This document shows, piece by piece, positions 29,761 through 38,773 of a stretch of 64,000 bases of DNA. The stretch's first letter is position 1; the number at the start of each line of letters is the position of its first letter. The stretch comes from Leptospira sp. (GTDB taxonomy: Bacteria > Spirochaetota > Leptospiria > Leptospirales > Leptospiraceae), in contig PEQN01000005.1 of the NCBI GenBank assembly GCA_002786225.1, positions 62,001 through 126,000 on the forward strand. Direction: 5' to 3'. The notes under the pieces were generated by a model. That model was not told the DNA's origin and did no database searches. It was given only the letters and a program-made list of their open reading frames with translations. Made by a program: the position numbers and the translations under genes.

Positions 29761-30087
29761 ATGAAATACAATACACTCAAAGAGTTTTGGCCTTATTATC
29801 TTTCTGAGCACAGCAAGGCTAGCAACAGAACCCTACATTTCATAGGATCTTCGTTAGGTTTAATTTGCTTTAGTCTTGCGATTTATACGCAAAATCTCTA
29901 TTATTTATTAGGCGGTTTCCTTTCAGGCTACGCTTTCGCTTGGATTGGTCATTTTTTTATAGAGAAAAATCGTCCAGCCACCTTCCAATACCCTCTGAAA
30001 TCGTTCATTTCTGATTGGATCATGTTTTATTATATCTTAACTGGTCAAATTAAGAAAGAAATTGACAAAATTTCGGTCAAAGGATGA
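29761..30087 (+). CDS. Mpo1-like / DUF962 membrane protein
   Basis: This 108-aa protein matches the Mpo1-like (DUF962) family: TLKEFWPYYLSEHSKASNR, LHFIGSSLGL and AWIGHFFIEKNRPATFQYP, with His residues in SEH, LHF and GHF that form the metal site. In yeast the family member is a dioxygenase acting on 2-hydroxy fatty acids. I chose the ATG at 29761 because CAGGAG lies 9 nt upstream; the frame opens earlier at 29680. It overlaps the next gene by ATGA. Confidence 0.82.
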   Translation: MKYNTLKEFWPYYLSEHSKASNRTLHFIGSSLGLICFSLAIYTQNLYYLLGGFLSGYAFAWIGHFFIEKNRPATFQYPLKSFISDWIMFYYILTGQIKKEIDKISVKG

Positions 30088-30683
30088 GCAAGATGATTGG
30101 AAAAATAATATTTAGAATTATTTTCATTCTAGTTTTTTTCAATTTATGCAAACAAGAGCCCCAAGCTGAATTAGAAAAATGGGTTTTAACTAATCAGAAG
30201 GCAGATGCAATAGCCATGGACAAGTTGGCACAATTAACTTTTGAACATAGTTATAAATCAACGGAATGGAAGGAAAATGGTCAATTATTTATTGAGTATG
30301 GAGGATCTTCTGCTCTTACTTTTTCAGATAAGAAGAAATATGTGCCTATGATTTTACTAGACCTTGCCCGACGGACATATAGAACTTTCTTCTATGGAGA
30401 AAAGCGGGGTCTGAAAGAATTGAGAGTAAGCCTCGTCAAACCGCTTTATGTGCAGAATGCGGAAGGCCTTCAAAACGAAATCCAAGAGTTTGAAATCTAT
30501 AGAATCAAGATTGATGAGGATGTTCTCCAAAAAGTACGGACAATTTGGAACAAAGAATTTCCAGATAGCTTTGTAAGTGATGAGAATGGAATGCCCCAGG
30601 GTGAGCAATTGGAGTTCTTAGAAATTTGGCAGAAGAATTGGAAGGTTGAACTCAACCAGTTCTCAAGAATCGAGGTGGATTGA
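30084..30683 (+). CDS. Putative lipoprotein
   Basis: This 199-aa protein has a short signal peptide with probable lipid Cys22 (FFNLC). The mature part is soluble and mixed alpha/beta, with no motif that I recognise. It overlaps the preceding DUF962 gene by 4 nt. Its 3' end overlaps the convergent aat gene by 32 nt. Confidence 0.65.
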   Translation: MSKMIGKIIFRIIFILVFFNLCKQEPQAELEKWVLTNQKADAIAMDKLAQLTFEHSYKSTEWKENGQLFIEYGGSSALTFSDKKKYVPMILLDLARRTYRTFFYGEKRGLKELRVSLVKPLYVQNAEGLQNEIQEFEIYRIKIDEDVLQKVRTIWNKEFPDSFVSDENGMPQGEQLEFLEIWQKNWKVELNQFSRIEVD

Positions 30684-31326
30684 TCCATCTTTTGGGATCT
30701 GATACTGCAATATCCAATCGATCCAAGTAACTGAGTTTTGGTATGCTATAAGCTCCTAATTCAAAAGTGACAAAATTCAGTTCTTGGGTATCGAACAATA
30801 GGAAACCGTCCGCTCTTAACAATTGGAATAAATGGTAGAGAGCAATTTTGCCAGCATCTGAGGTAAATGCAAACATAGATTCTCCAGCAAAAAATTTCCC
30901 AATTGCAACACCGTACACTCCGCCCACAAGCTCACCTACTTCGGACCAGACTTCAACGCTATGCGCATATCCTTGTTTATGAAATTCTGTATAACCTTTG
31001 AGGAAACCATCGGTGATCCAAGTTTCTCCATTTGCTCTTTGCCCGCATGCCTCAACTACGGATTCAAAAGCAAGATTGGTTGATATCTTGAACCGGTTCT
31101 GCCGAACTTTTCGAAGTACTGTTTTGGAAAAGTGCACTTTCTCCAAGTCAAAAATTGCTCTTGGATCCAAACAATACCAACGGATGGGATCTTCACTCCA
31201 AGGAAAGATTCCGTGGGTGTAGGAATAGAACAACCTCTCCGAGGAAAAGTCACCCCCAATTGCGACTAAATCCTTGCCCCAGGTTCTAGGGTTCTTGAAA
31301 AATGTTGTAAAATCTCTCTGAGTCAC
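30652..31326 (-). CDS. aat: Leucyl/phenylalanyl-tRNA--protein transferase
   Basis: This 224-aa enzyme attaches Leu or Phe from tRNA to proteins with N-terminal Lys or Arg, feeding the N-degron pathway. Family motifs are clear: [52 protein letters not shown] and LFDTQELN. Length is normal. The 3' end overlaps a convergent lipoprotein gene. The partner adaptor clpS is not in this window. Confidence 0.96.
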   Translation of the reverse strand: MTQRDFTTFFKNPRTWGKDLVAIGGDFSSERLFYSYTHGIFPWSEDPIRWYCLDPRAIFDLEKVHFSKTVLRKVRQNRFKISTNLAFESVVEACGQRANGETWITDGFLKGYTEFHKQGYAHSVEVWSEVGELVGGVYGVAIGKFFAGESMFAFTSDAGKIALYHLFQLLRADGFLLFDTQELNFVTFELGAYSIPKLSYLDRLDIAVSDPKRWINPPRFLRTG

Positions 31327-31396
31327 TGCAAATTTGACATGAAAATGTCAGAAAACTGGTTTCCTTTTTTCCTACTTACTTAAAATTGAATCATTC

Positions 31397-32575
31397 ATGA
31401 AAAGATATCGGTTAAACGATCCCAAGACCTTGCTCGGAATTCTTAACAAATTACAAAACATTCCTGTAAGCCAACCAGGAACAGAAATGTCCTATTTAAT
31501 AGAAAGCCCTAAGATCGAAAATGGTCTAGCAAAATCTACTCATATCAAACTTACTCCCATCAAGGGCGAAATGGGAAAACCAGAGCATATAGTCGCTATT
31601 CTGAAAGAAAACAAAGTTGAATTGAAAATCAAATTACTCAATCCCTTTCAAAATGATCTCTTTGATGTAACTGAAATTGTAATTGAACCTCTTGCTAGAT
31701 CAACAAAGAGAGCAAGTCTTAGTGGAATACAAGCTCAGAATCTTCACATAGCAGAAAATGTGCAAATTGCAACCATACTTTCCTTATATGGTAAGACTTC
31801 TATTATTACTCAGACTATCAATAAATTCCAAGACCTGATTGAAAGAACCTTAAGCAATCATAATTTTTTCATAAAGAAAATCAATGTTGGATTTTTCTAT
31901 TCCACAACCAACCCTCTGTTAGAGCAAATATCCCAAGCCAAGACTCCGTTCTTTCTTAGAGACTCTCATAAAAAAATTATATATACTGAGAGAACATTTT
32001 TCAATCCAAATAATAAAATGCAGCAGAGAGAAATTGATGCAACCTTCCATAATTATTTGGTCAATAACATTAAATCGGTATTGATAGTTCCTCTATTTAC
32101 CAATAAAAATATGTTGATAGGTTATGTGGAAATTACTTCCAATATGCCTAACCTAGGAAACTCCTATTTGAGCAATGACATAGAATCAAGCAATGGAATC
32201 TCAGCATTGCTTGCCTTCCTTGAGTCTAGTTCAGAGGATTTTATTTTCAATATGGAAATAGCCTATGTCAAAGATTGGTATAAGATGGCGGATAAGGAAA
32301 CCATTCGCGATCTTAGCGAAGATGGCAAAGGCGTAGGGATTTATTATTCAGGGAAAGATATTTCAGAACAATATCCTGCTGGTTCAAAAATTTCTTTTCA
32401 AATTTCCATTAACAACCAAGCATATACTTTCTTCGGAAATCTAAAAGGCTGGAAGAAACCAAAACCTGGATTCTCAAAAGGGATTCTAGGAACCAAGATC
32501 CACAGTTGTGATATTCCGAATGGAATTGAGTTAGTCCAGCATTATGCGGCTAATGTAATACAGGGTGCTTTGTAG
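31397..32575 (+). CDS. DUF1577-type regulatory protein
   Basis: This 392-aa protein has an N-terminal PilZ-like beta domain (about 1-115) and a central GAF-like domain (about 140-280, with SVLIVPLFTNKNMLIGYVEI). Its C-terminal beta region (DLSEDGKGVGIYYSG and later strands) resembles PilZ. This layout matches DUF1577, a family described from Leptospira. The typical c-di-GMP RxxxR motif is not clear, so nucleotide binding is uncertain. It begins a same-strand run leading to the sigma factor. A second relative lies at 46947-48071. Confidence 0.65.
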   Translation: MKRYRLNDPKTLLGILNKLQNIPVSQPGTEMSYLIESPKIENGLAKSTHIKLTPIKGEMGKPEHIVAILKENKVELKIKLLNPFQNDLFDVTEIVIEPLARSTKRASLSGIQAQNLHIAENVQIATILSLYGKTSIITQTINKFQDLIERTLSNHNFFIKKINVGFFYSTTNPLLEQISQAKTPFFLRDSHKKIIYTERTFFNPNNKMQQREIDATFHNYLVNNIKSVLIVPLFTNKNMLIGYVEITSNMPNLGNSYLSNDIESSNGISALLAFLESSSEDFIFNMEIAYVKDWYKMADKETIRDLSEDGKGVGIYYSGKDISEQYPAGSKISFQISINNQAYTFFGNLKGWKKPKPGFSKGILGTKIHSCDIPNGIELVQHYAANVIQGAL

Positions 32576-32911
32576 ATGAGTCCAGATTGCAATTGTGGTG
32601 AAGAAACATACAACATTATCTTATTTTTAGTCCCTATCTTTGGGATCGTTTTTGGAACAACTCTGCTCTTTTTCCTTTTCTATTGGTGGCATAAGCAAAG
32701 GATAGAAATCATACGATCCAACCTCTACAAGCCCGAGAAATTCGATTTAAGGCTCTATTCCTTTTTTTTGGGGCTTTTGTTGACATTCACAGGATTGTCT
32801 ATTTCAATTGTATTCATATTGGTTCTAGGTAGATCCCTGGCACTATTAGGAGGGTTAATCCCATTCGGAATTGGACTCGGTCTATTGACCTTTTACAAGA
32901 CAACTCGCTAG
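32576..32911 (+). CDS. Small three-TM membrane protein
   Basis: This 111-aa protein starts directly after the stop of the DUF1577 gene. It has about three TM helices (IILFLVPIFGIVFGTTLLFFL, LYSFFLGLLLTFTGLSISI, and LALLGGLIPFGIGLGLLTF in consecutive parts). A short basic loop (HKQRIEIIRSNLYKPEK) lies after the first helix. No family is recognised. Its 3' end overlaps the probable true N-terminal coding part of the sigma factor in another frame. Confidence 0.65.
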   Translation: MSPDCNCGEETYNIILFLVPIFGIVFGTTLLFFLFYWWHKQRIEIIRSNLYKPEKFDLRLYSFFLGLLLTFTGLSISIVFILVLGRSLALLGGLIPFGIGLGLLTFYKTTR

Positions 32912-32997
32912 AAGCTAATTCTAGAATCTGTGACTCAGGAGATTGGGACCTTATTCAATCTATACTGAGTGGCAAGGCATCAAGTTTTGATTTACTT

Positions 32998-33498
32998 ATG
33001 GAAAGACATGAGAACCTTGTTGCCTCCCTAGGAAATAAATATTCCACAGACCATGACGAATTAGAGGATTTCATCCAGGAAGTATTTATCTTATCCTACC
33101 AAAGCCTAAGTAAATTCCGAGGTGAATCTCAATTTTCCACCTGGCTTTATACCATAGCTCGCAACCACGCTGGTAAATTTTTCAAAAACCAGAATAGCAT
33201 TCAGATCGAGAACCACAATACCTTTGACCAACTGAAACTTTCCCATGAGGACAGAGAACGTACACATTCAAGTTCCCAAGAAGTCCAGCTCTTTAAAGAA
33301 GAAATCCAAATTAAGATTCGAAGTCTGGTGGCTAAGCTTCCTTCCCAGTACAAGAATCCTATTGTGATGTTTTACTTTGATAATAAAAGTTATAAAGAAA
33401 TCGCTGAAAAATTGAATCTAAAGATTAACACTTTAAAAAGCACCATCTTTCGAGGCAAAGAAATATTGAAAGGAATGTTAAAACAAGATGTTGATTGA
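32998..33498 (+). CDS. ECF-type RNA polymerase sigma factor (N-terminus probably further upstream)
   Basis: From the first ATG this gives 166 aa. Region 2 is seen as ELEDFIQEVFILSYQSLSKF and STWLYTIARNHAGKFF, and region 4 as LPSQYKNPIVMFYFDNKSYK then EIAEKLNLKINTLKSTIF. The same frame stays open upstream to 32833 and encodes GDWDLIQSILSGKASSFDLL, the normal start of region 2. The real protein is therefore longer. No ATG, GTG or TTG is present there; an ATT at 32863 has AGGAGG 9 nt upstream. It overlaps the next gene by 11 nt. Confidence 0.85.
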   Translation: MERHENLVASLGNKYSTDHDELEDFIQEVFILSYQSLSKFRGESQFSTWLYTIARNHAGKFFKNQNSIQIENHNTFDQLKLSHEDRERTHSSSQEVQLFKEEIQIKIRSLVAKLPSQYKNPIVMFYFDNKSYKEIAEKLNLKINTLKSTIFRGKEILKGMLKQDVD

Positions 33499-33796
33499 TC
33501 CATCCATTAAGCCTCAAATTGACTTCACCAAAGTAAGAACAAAGGTTCTTCTTACCTTAATGCCAAAGAGAAGTATCACTTGGGTTTTCAGTTCCTTTAT
33601 GCTATTATTTCTTTCTTTGTTCACTATAACTCTTGTTTATGTCTTGGGATCTATAGATCGTTCCTTATTCTTAGTTCTCATTGCTACATCCACACTTCTC
33701 TTGTGTATGTATTCTCTCATTGCAGGAATATTTCTTTTTGCTCATACAAACCCGTTCTACCAAGAATGGAAAGATAGACTTGGATATGAAGACTAA
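33488..33796 (+). CDS. Small two-TM membrane protein, possible sigma-factor partner
   Basis: This 102-aa protein overlaps the sigma-factor gene by 11 nt. It has two TM helices (WVFSSFMLLFLSLFTITLVYV and a Leu-rich second one through LLLCMYSLIAGIFLF). The N-terminal 28 residues are cytoplasmic. ECF sigma genes are often followed by membrane anti-sigma factors. No anti-sigma motif (such as HxxxCxxC) is seen, so that role is inference from position only. Confidence 0.6.
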   Translation: MLIDPSIKPQIDFTKVRTKVLLTLMPKRSITWVFSSFMLLFLSLFTITLVYVLGSIDRSLFLVLIATSTLLLCMYSLIAGIFLFAHTNPFYQEWKDRLGYED

Positions 33797-34199
33797 GTAT
33801 AATCCCAAGATCAAGCTCTTCGTATTTTTCTTTGCATTGACTTTGCTCAGTCCGCTTTCTCTATTTTCTCAAGAGAAGCCTAAATTAAATGCACAAGCCT
33901 TATTGGATATGAAAATGGACGCAGCTTTTGCTTCCATAGAAGGTTTATCTAAAGAAGAAAGCAAAGAAATTGTAAGCCAAATGAGAGCCATTTATCGTGA
34001 CTCGAATCCAAATATAGATAAATTTTATTTTCTTATCTCTCATCTAGAAGAAATACAAGCTATAGAGAAAGAGCAATCTCGCTTGGAGAGCCTGAATCTT
34101 GTTTATGCACTAGGTTTCTTGCTTTTTATGGGACTTTTGATTTATATTTGGTGGAACCAGCGTAAGATACAAATTCAATTGAGTCGAATTTCAAAATAG
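33786..34199 (+). CDS. Exported protein with C-terminal TM anchor
   Basis: This 137-aa protein has a signal peptide (LFVFFFALTLLSPLSLFS) and a helical middle (ALLDMKMDAAFASIEGLSKE, then EIVSQMRAIYRDSNPN). A C-terminal TM (LVYALGFLLFMGLLIYIWW) with a basic tail ends it. The Glu/Lys helix between is likely periplasmic and could sense or bind a partner. I chose the ATG at 33786, which overlaps the previous gene by 11 nt; the frame opens earlier. Not recognised by family. Confidence 0.65.
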   Translation: MKTKYNPKIKLFVFFFALTLLSPLSLFSQEKPKLNAQALLDMKMDAAFASIEGLSKEESKEIVSQMRAIYRDSNPNIDKFYFLISHLEEIQAIEKEQSRLESLNLVYALGFLLFMGLLIYIWWNQRKIQIQLSRISK

Positions 34200-34261
34200 C
34201 CAGATTGTAATCAAATTGTTTTTTATCTGTAATAGTTTTGGTATTCTATAGATCCTAAAGG

Positions 34262-34969
34262 ATGAATCCATTGTCTAAAAACAGTTCTGTCAAAATAAAA
34301 GTATTGGTCGTTGATGACGAAGAAGATATTGCCGATCTAATAAAAGTCAATCTTGAATCCGAAGGTTATCAAATCGAAGTCTCCCACAATGGCTTAGATG
34401 TTCTACCGAGAATTGAGAAAAACCAGCCTGAACTTATAATTTTAGATTTAATGCTTCCTGGAATTGGTGGCATGGATCTCTGCAAGAAGATCAAAGAAAA
34501 ATACAAAATTCCTGTCATCATGGTTACAGCCAAAACCTCAGAAACAGATGTAGTGCTAGGCTTAGAATTAGGTGCTGACGATTACATCAAGAAGCCTTTT
34601 TCTACTAGGGAATTAACTGCTAGAGTTAGATCAGTTCTTAGAAGATCAAATACGAATGAAGAACTCGATAATATGGTGAGTATAACAATAGGTAAAATTC
34701 ATCTAAATGCGACTGCACATAAAGTATATATAGATGGCAAAGAAATTGAGTTAACTCTAATTGAATATAAAATACTCTACCTTTTTATGTCCAACCCAGG
34801 AGTTGCATTCTCAAGAGATAAATTACTGGACCGAGTTTGGGGAAAGGATGTTTTTGTAACAGATCGTACGGTAGATGTCAATATCAAAAGACTCAGAGAT
34901 AAATTATTAACTGAAAAGGATAAACTAGAAACCATTCGAGGCATTGGTTATAGATTGAAAGATGCGTAG
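34262..34969 (+). CDS. OmpR/PhoB-family response regulator
   Basis: This 235-aa regulator has a receiver domain with acidic pocket VVDDEEDI, phospho-acceptor Asp in IILDLMLPG, the switch Thr in VMVTAKTSE and Lys in YIKKPFSTREL. A winged-helix output domain follows (IELTLIEYKILYLFMSNPG, then VFVTDRTVDVNIKRLRDKL). It is like PhoB. The ATG follows AAAGG with no spacing, so translation may be leader-poor. It overlaps the kinase gene by 8 nt. Confidence 0.92.
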   Translation: MNPLSKNSSVKIKVLVVDDEEDIADLIKVNLESEGYQIEVSHNGLDVLPRIEKNQPELIILDLMLPGIGGMDLCKKIKEKYKIPVIMVTAKTSETDVVLGLELGADDYIKKPFSTRELTARVRSVLRRSNTNEELDNMVSITIGKIHLNATAHKVYIDGKEIELTLIEYKILYLFMSNPGVAFSRDKLLDRVWGKDVFVTDRTVDVNIKRLRDKLLTEKDKLETIRGIGYRLKDA

Positions 34970-36326
34970 CTTCTTCTCTACTCTACTTTTAAGCAATTGG
35001 GCATTTTTACTTATCCTTTTTATTGCAGCCATAGCAGTCCTTTATCTAGACACTCTCATCAATCCAGAGCTAAGAGTATTGTTGTTTTCGATTTTTTTTC
35101 TTTTAACTATGTTCGGTTCTTTTTATATTTCCTACTCCATAGCTAAAATTGTAATACTACCTCTTAACAAAATAGAAAAAAAAACAGATGAAATCAATGC
35201 TGGTGATTTTGGTTCTGAACTATCAAGACCCGAAATTCGTGAATTAGCTAAATTAACAGAATCTATCAATGGAATGGCTAGAAGACTCAAAAGCCAATTC
35301 ATAGATCTAAACCTTGAGAAAGAAAAGTTTAATTCACTTCTTCAGAATTTAAAGGAGGGGGTTTTTGCTTTTGATATTTCCAATACGATTCTCTTTCAAA
35401 ATAAAAATATTCCTAGCTCTATCATCTCACCGAATTCACAATCAAGATCCATCCAAGATGTTATTTACCACGAAGATTTACTCAAGTTGATCCAAGAAAC
35501 AATTTCTGAAAAATCAGAACAAAGAGCAACAATTCAAGATAAGCAACATTATTTTAATATTCGAATCTATCCGGTTCGAGCCAACAATTTCATCTTCATT
35601 TATTTGGGCGTGATTCTTGATGTTACAGAGGAAAAGCAAAACCAAATCATTAGAGAACAATTCTTCGAAAATGCCTCCCACGAATTAAAAACTCCCATAA
35701 CGTCTATTAAAGGATTCACTGAAACCCTTGAAGGAAGATTAAATCTGAATGAAAATTCTCAAGAAAAAAAATTCTTGGATGCTATCCAAAGAAATACAGA
35801 TAGAATGATTCATATTATTGAAGATATGATGACTATCTCAAAATTGGAAAATATTTCTACTTCTATTACAAAAGAAGATTTTAATTTGTATGATTTGGTT
35901 TCTAATATTGGTGAGTCCCTGAGTTCAATCTTTGACAAGAAAGAGCAAAGCTTTCGAATCGATATCAATCCAGAATTTCTTATTCATGCAGACTTGCTCT
36001 TGTTAGAACATTTGGTGATCAACCTTGTATCCAATGCATCCAATTATTCTCCAGAGAAGACTACTATTATTTTAAAAGCATATTCTAATGAAAATCAGGT
36101 TCATCTTGAGGTTATAGACCAGGGTATAGGAATTAATCCCAGTGAGGCAGAAAGAATCTTCGAAAGATTCTACCGCATAGATTCCAATCGTTCTCGCAAA
36201 GTTGGAGGGACAGGGCTAGGGCTTTCTATTGTCAAGCATATTGCAAGGTTGCACCAAGGCGATGTTTCAGTTCGTCCAAATCCCCAAGGAGGATCAATTT
36301 TTCAGGTATTATTACCCTTTAAATAA
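34962..36326 (+). CDS. PhoR-like sensor histidine kinase
   Basis: This 454-aa kinase has two TM helices (about 10-30 and 38-60), a HAMP-like linker (ILPLNKIEKKTDEINAGDFG) and a PAS-like segment (about 130-225). The HisKA box ENASHELKTPITSIKGF carries the phospho-acceptor His. The HATPase boxes are LVINLVSNASNYSP, DQGIGINPSEAERIFERFY and GGTGLGLSIVKHI. Very little lies between the TM helices, so the signal is probably sensed in the membrane, by PAS, or by a partner. It works with the overlapping regulator gene. Confidence 0.92.
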   Translation: MRSFFSTLLLSNWAFLLILFIAAIAVLYLDTLINPELRVLLFSIFFLLTMFGSFYISYSIAKIVILPLNKIEKKTDEINAGDFGSELSRPEIRELAKLTESINGMARRLKSQFIDLNLEKEKFNSLLQNLKEGVFAFDISNTILFQNKNIPSSIISPNSQSRSIQDVIYHEDLLKLIQETISEKSEQRATIQDKQHYFNIRIYPVRANNFIFIYLGVILDVTEEKQNQIIREQFFENASHELKTPITSIKGFTETLEGRLNLNENSQEKKFLDAIQRNTDRMIHIIEDMMTISKLENISTSITKEDFNLYDLVSNIGESLSSIFDKKEQSFRIDINPEFLIHADLLLLEHLVINLVSNASNYSPEKTTIILKAYSNENQVHLEVIDQGIGINPSEAERIFERFYRIDSNRSRKVGGTGLGLSIVKHIARLHQGDVSVRPNPQGGSIFQVLLPFK

Positions 36327-36368
36327 AATAATACTTTGCAAAGTAAAAGAAGCTCTTAGTATTTAACT

Positions 36369-37520
36369 ATGAATTACCCTTTTGGTTTTTATTCTTTTGG
36401 CAAAAATATTGGAATCAAAGATGATTCCTTGGATTTTGCAGTTATTTATTCTCAAAAAATTTGTAAGGCAGCAGCCGTTTTCACCAAAAATAATTATCCT
36501 GGTTCTCCCGTTATCGTCGGTAGGGAGCATATTAGAACAGGTAAATTGCAAGCAATCGTTATAAATTCTAAAAATTCCAATGTAGCTACTGGAGAAAGAG
36601 GCATCAATGATGCACGGAACACTTGTAAGGCTCTTGCGAATTCACTCGGAATTTCTCCAGAATTAATTTTACCCTCATCTACTGGAGTCATTGGAGTTCC
36701 TCTACCCGTGGACAAGATCTTGAAAGCCTGTTCAGAAGCCAAAGAAAACCTCAAAGAAGGGAATCTAGAAGAAGTTGCAAGGGCTATTCTAACCACTGAT
36801 ACAAAATCCAAGATTTCATTTCGTGAAATTGAATTCAATGGAAAACGTGGAGTCATTTATGGAATGGCAAAAGGTGCTGGAATGATAGAACCTAACATGG
36901 CAACTATGCTTTCCTATATCCTTTCTGATTGGGATGTAGACCAAGATCTATATTCCGAATTAAAATTTTGTGTAGATGAAACCTTTAATTGTCTATCTAT
37001 AGATTCAGATACTTCAACTAGTGATACAGTAGTCCTCATGGCATCAGGTGAAGCTGGGATTCTTCCTTCTCAAATATTTCGCAAAGCATTGTATGAAATA
37101 TGCCTAGACTTAACCAAACAAATAGCTATGGATGGAGAAGGTGCTACTAAGTTAATTATTGTTAAAGTGGAAAATGCTAAGAATGAAACACAGGCAATCA
37201 AAATTGGAAAATCCATTCTCAATTCACCTCTTGTAAAAACTGCAATATATGGTGGAGATCCCAATTGGGGACGATTGGTTATGGCTATAGGAAAGGTTTT
37301 TGATGAGCCTATCCCTTACGAGAATCTACAAATTCACTTTGGTGATCTCTCTGTAAAGGATGCTAGTACAGAACAAAAAATTCTCTTGAGTAAATATCTA
37401 AAAGAAAATACAGAAATCAATTTAAAAGTAAATTTAGGAATGGGAACTTCTAAGAAAGAATTTTATGGTTGTGATTTTACAGAAGGCTATATCAAAGAAA
37501 ATGCCTATTACACAACCTAG
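36369..37520 (+). CDS. argJ: Glutamate N-acetyltransferase / amino-acid N-acetyltransferase
   Basis: This 383-aa enzyme moves the acetyl group from N-acetylornithine to glutamate in the arginine cycle. The self-cleavage and nucleophile site is GAGMIEPNMATMLSYIL, with Thr following Ala as in the family. Other motifs are FTKNNYPGSPV, NSKNSNVATGERG and GDPNWGRLVMAIGK. Whether it also uses acetyl-CoA cannot be told from sequence. It starts a run of genes to 45085 but no other arg gene is in the window. Confidence 0.95.
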   Translation: MNYPFGFYSFGKNIGIKDDSLDFAVIYSQKICKAAAVFTKNNYPGSPVIVGREHIRTGKLQAIVINSKNSNVATGERGINDARNTCKALANSLGISPELILPSSTGVIGVPLPVDKILKACSEAKENLKEGNLEEVARAILTTDTKSKISFREIEFNGKRGVIYGMAKGAGMIEPNMATMLSYILSDWDVDQDLYSELKFCVDETFNCLSIDSDTSTSDTVVLMASGEAGILPSQIFRKALYEICLDLTKQIAMDGEGATKLIIVKVENAKNETQAIKIGKSILNSPLVKTAIYGGDPNWGRLVMAIGKVFDEPIPYENLQIHFGDLSVKDASTEQKILLSKYLKENTEINLKVNLGMGTSKKEFYGCDFTEGYIKENAYYTT

Positions 37521-37534
37521 GCAATTTTTATAGA

Positions 37535-38773
37535 ATGAAATTTTCATTTTTTATAACTGGATACCAAATCAAACGATTTTTAATTGTTGGAGCAATCCGA
37601 ACTTTATTTATTGTTCTTAGCTTTCTTACTTATAATTTTTTACTTACTCAAATACCTGGTGGCATTCGCTTTCGATTGGAGATAGGAATGGTATCTACAT
37701 TGACAGTTTGCATATTATTGTATCTTCCCTTGGTTGAGAAATCGCAGTTATTTTTGAAAAATAAATTTCTTTCAGAATACTTAGTGGAAGATTCGTACGC
37801 ATCGAGATTAGCTTACAAACGATTCGATTTAAATTCTCTCATTCAATCTGTATTTCCAGATATGGTTAAGATCTCAGGGGCTGAATCAGGACGACTTGGA
37901 ATATTAAAAGAAGATAAGAGTTTTGATATCTATAACTATAAACGAGGACGACAAAAAAAGATTCCCTCAAGAGGTGAGAACTCTGAACTCAATAAATTAA
38001 TTGGCTATCTTTTAAAATACAAAAATGGGGTTAGTATTTCCGAGACATTATCACTTTCGGACATTAATTCAATATTCATTTCCTTACGTGCGGATTATAT
38101 TATTCCATTTCTCTTTCGGGAAAAAATATTTGGATTCCTAGCCATATCAAATATCCCAGATCTAGAAGCTCAGAAACAATTGGCTCTTCTTGCCAGCCAA
38201 TCTGCTCTTGTAATTCATAATAAAAATCTTTCACTTCAAATTGTAGAAAACATAAAATACAAACAAGAAAATGAATCTGCCATAAGGATTCAAAATTTAT
38301 TACAAAAAGGTAAAATTCCCAAAATCCAGAATTTAGATATATCACTATTAGCTAACGATCCCTATACCTTGATAGAATTTTACCAATTAGATAATATGGT
38401 TTGGGAATTTATAATTGTTTCATCGGGTGGCCCAGAACGAAGTGCTGGTTTACTTCATTCGCATATATTAGGTAAACTTTATGCGAAATTAGGTTATTTT
38501 AAGGTAAATTCCTTTATAGAAATTAAAACTTTAATCCAATCTGCCTTTGAAAAAGCTAATTGGAAGGATAAGTATGGCTATTTAATAGGTAAAATTATCA
38601 ATGATTCAGATATAGAAATATTGCTTGAAGGAAATATTTTTAAAGTATACTCAGAGAACAATCCGAATAAGCAACTAACATCAATGGGATGGAAGAATCT
38701 CATAGCATCTTATCAATTCCCTATCATTATCGAGGTTAAAGGAAAGCAATTCCTTAGGATTAGCAATTCATGA
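37535..38773 (+). CDS. Membrane GAF protein with a degenerate SpoIIE-like domain
   Basis: This 412-aa protein has two N-terminal TM helices (about 15-37 and 48-66) and a GAF-like domain (about 95-225). A C-terminal region aligns by eye with RsbU/SpoIIE phosphatases: SAIRIQNLLQKGKIP corresponds to the usual IQxxLLPxxxP. EFIIVSSGGPERSAGLLHSH sits where GDVSGHG should be. The metal-binding Asp residues are missing, so it is probably a catalytically dead relative. It overlaps the intact phosphatase gene by ATGA. Confidence 0.65.
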   Translation: MKFSFFITGYQIKRFLIVGAIRTLFIVLSFLTYNFLLTQIPGGIRFRLEIGMVSTLTVCILLYLPLVEKSQLFLKNKFLSEYLVEDSYASRLAYKRFDLNSLIQSVFPDMVKISGAESGRLGILKEDKSFDIYNYKRGRQKKIPSRGENSELNKLIGYLLKYKNGVSISETLSLSDINSIFISLRADYIIPFLFREKIFGFLAISNIPDLEAQKQLALLASQSALVIHNKNLSLQIVENIKYKQENESAIRIQNLLQKGKIPKIQNLDISLLANDPYTLIEFYQLDNMVWEFIIVSSGGPERSAGLLHSHILGKLYAKLGYFKVNSFIEIKTLIQSAFEKANWKDKYGYLIGKIINDSDIEILLEGNIFKVYSENNPNKQLTSMGWKNLIASYQFPIIIEVKGKQFLRISNS

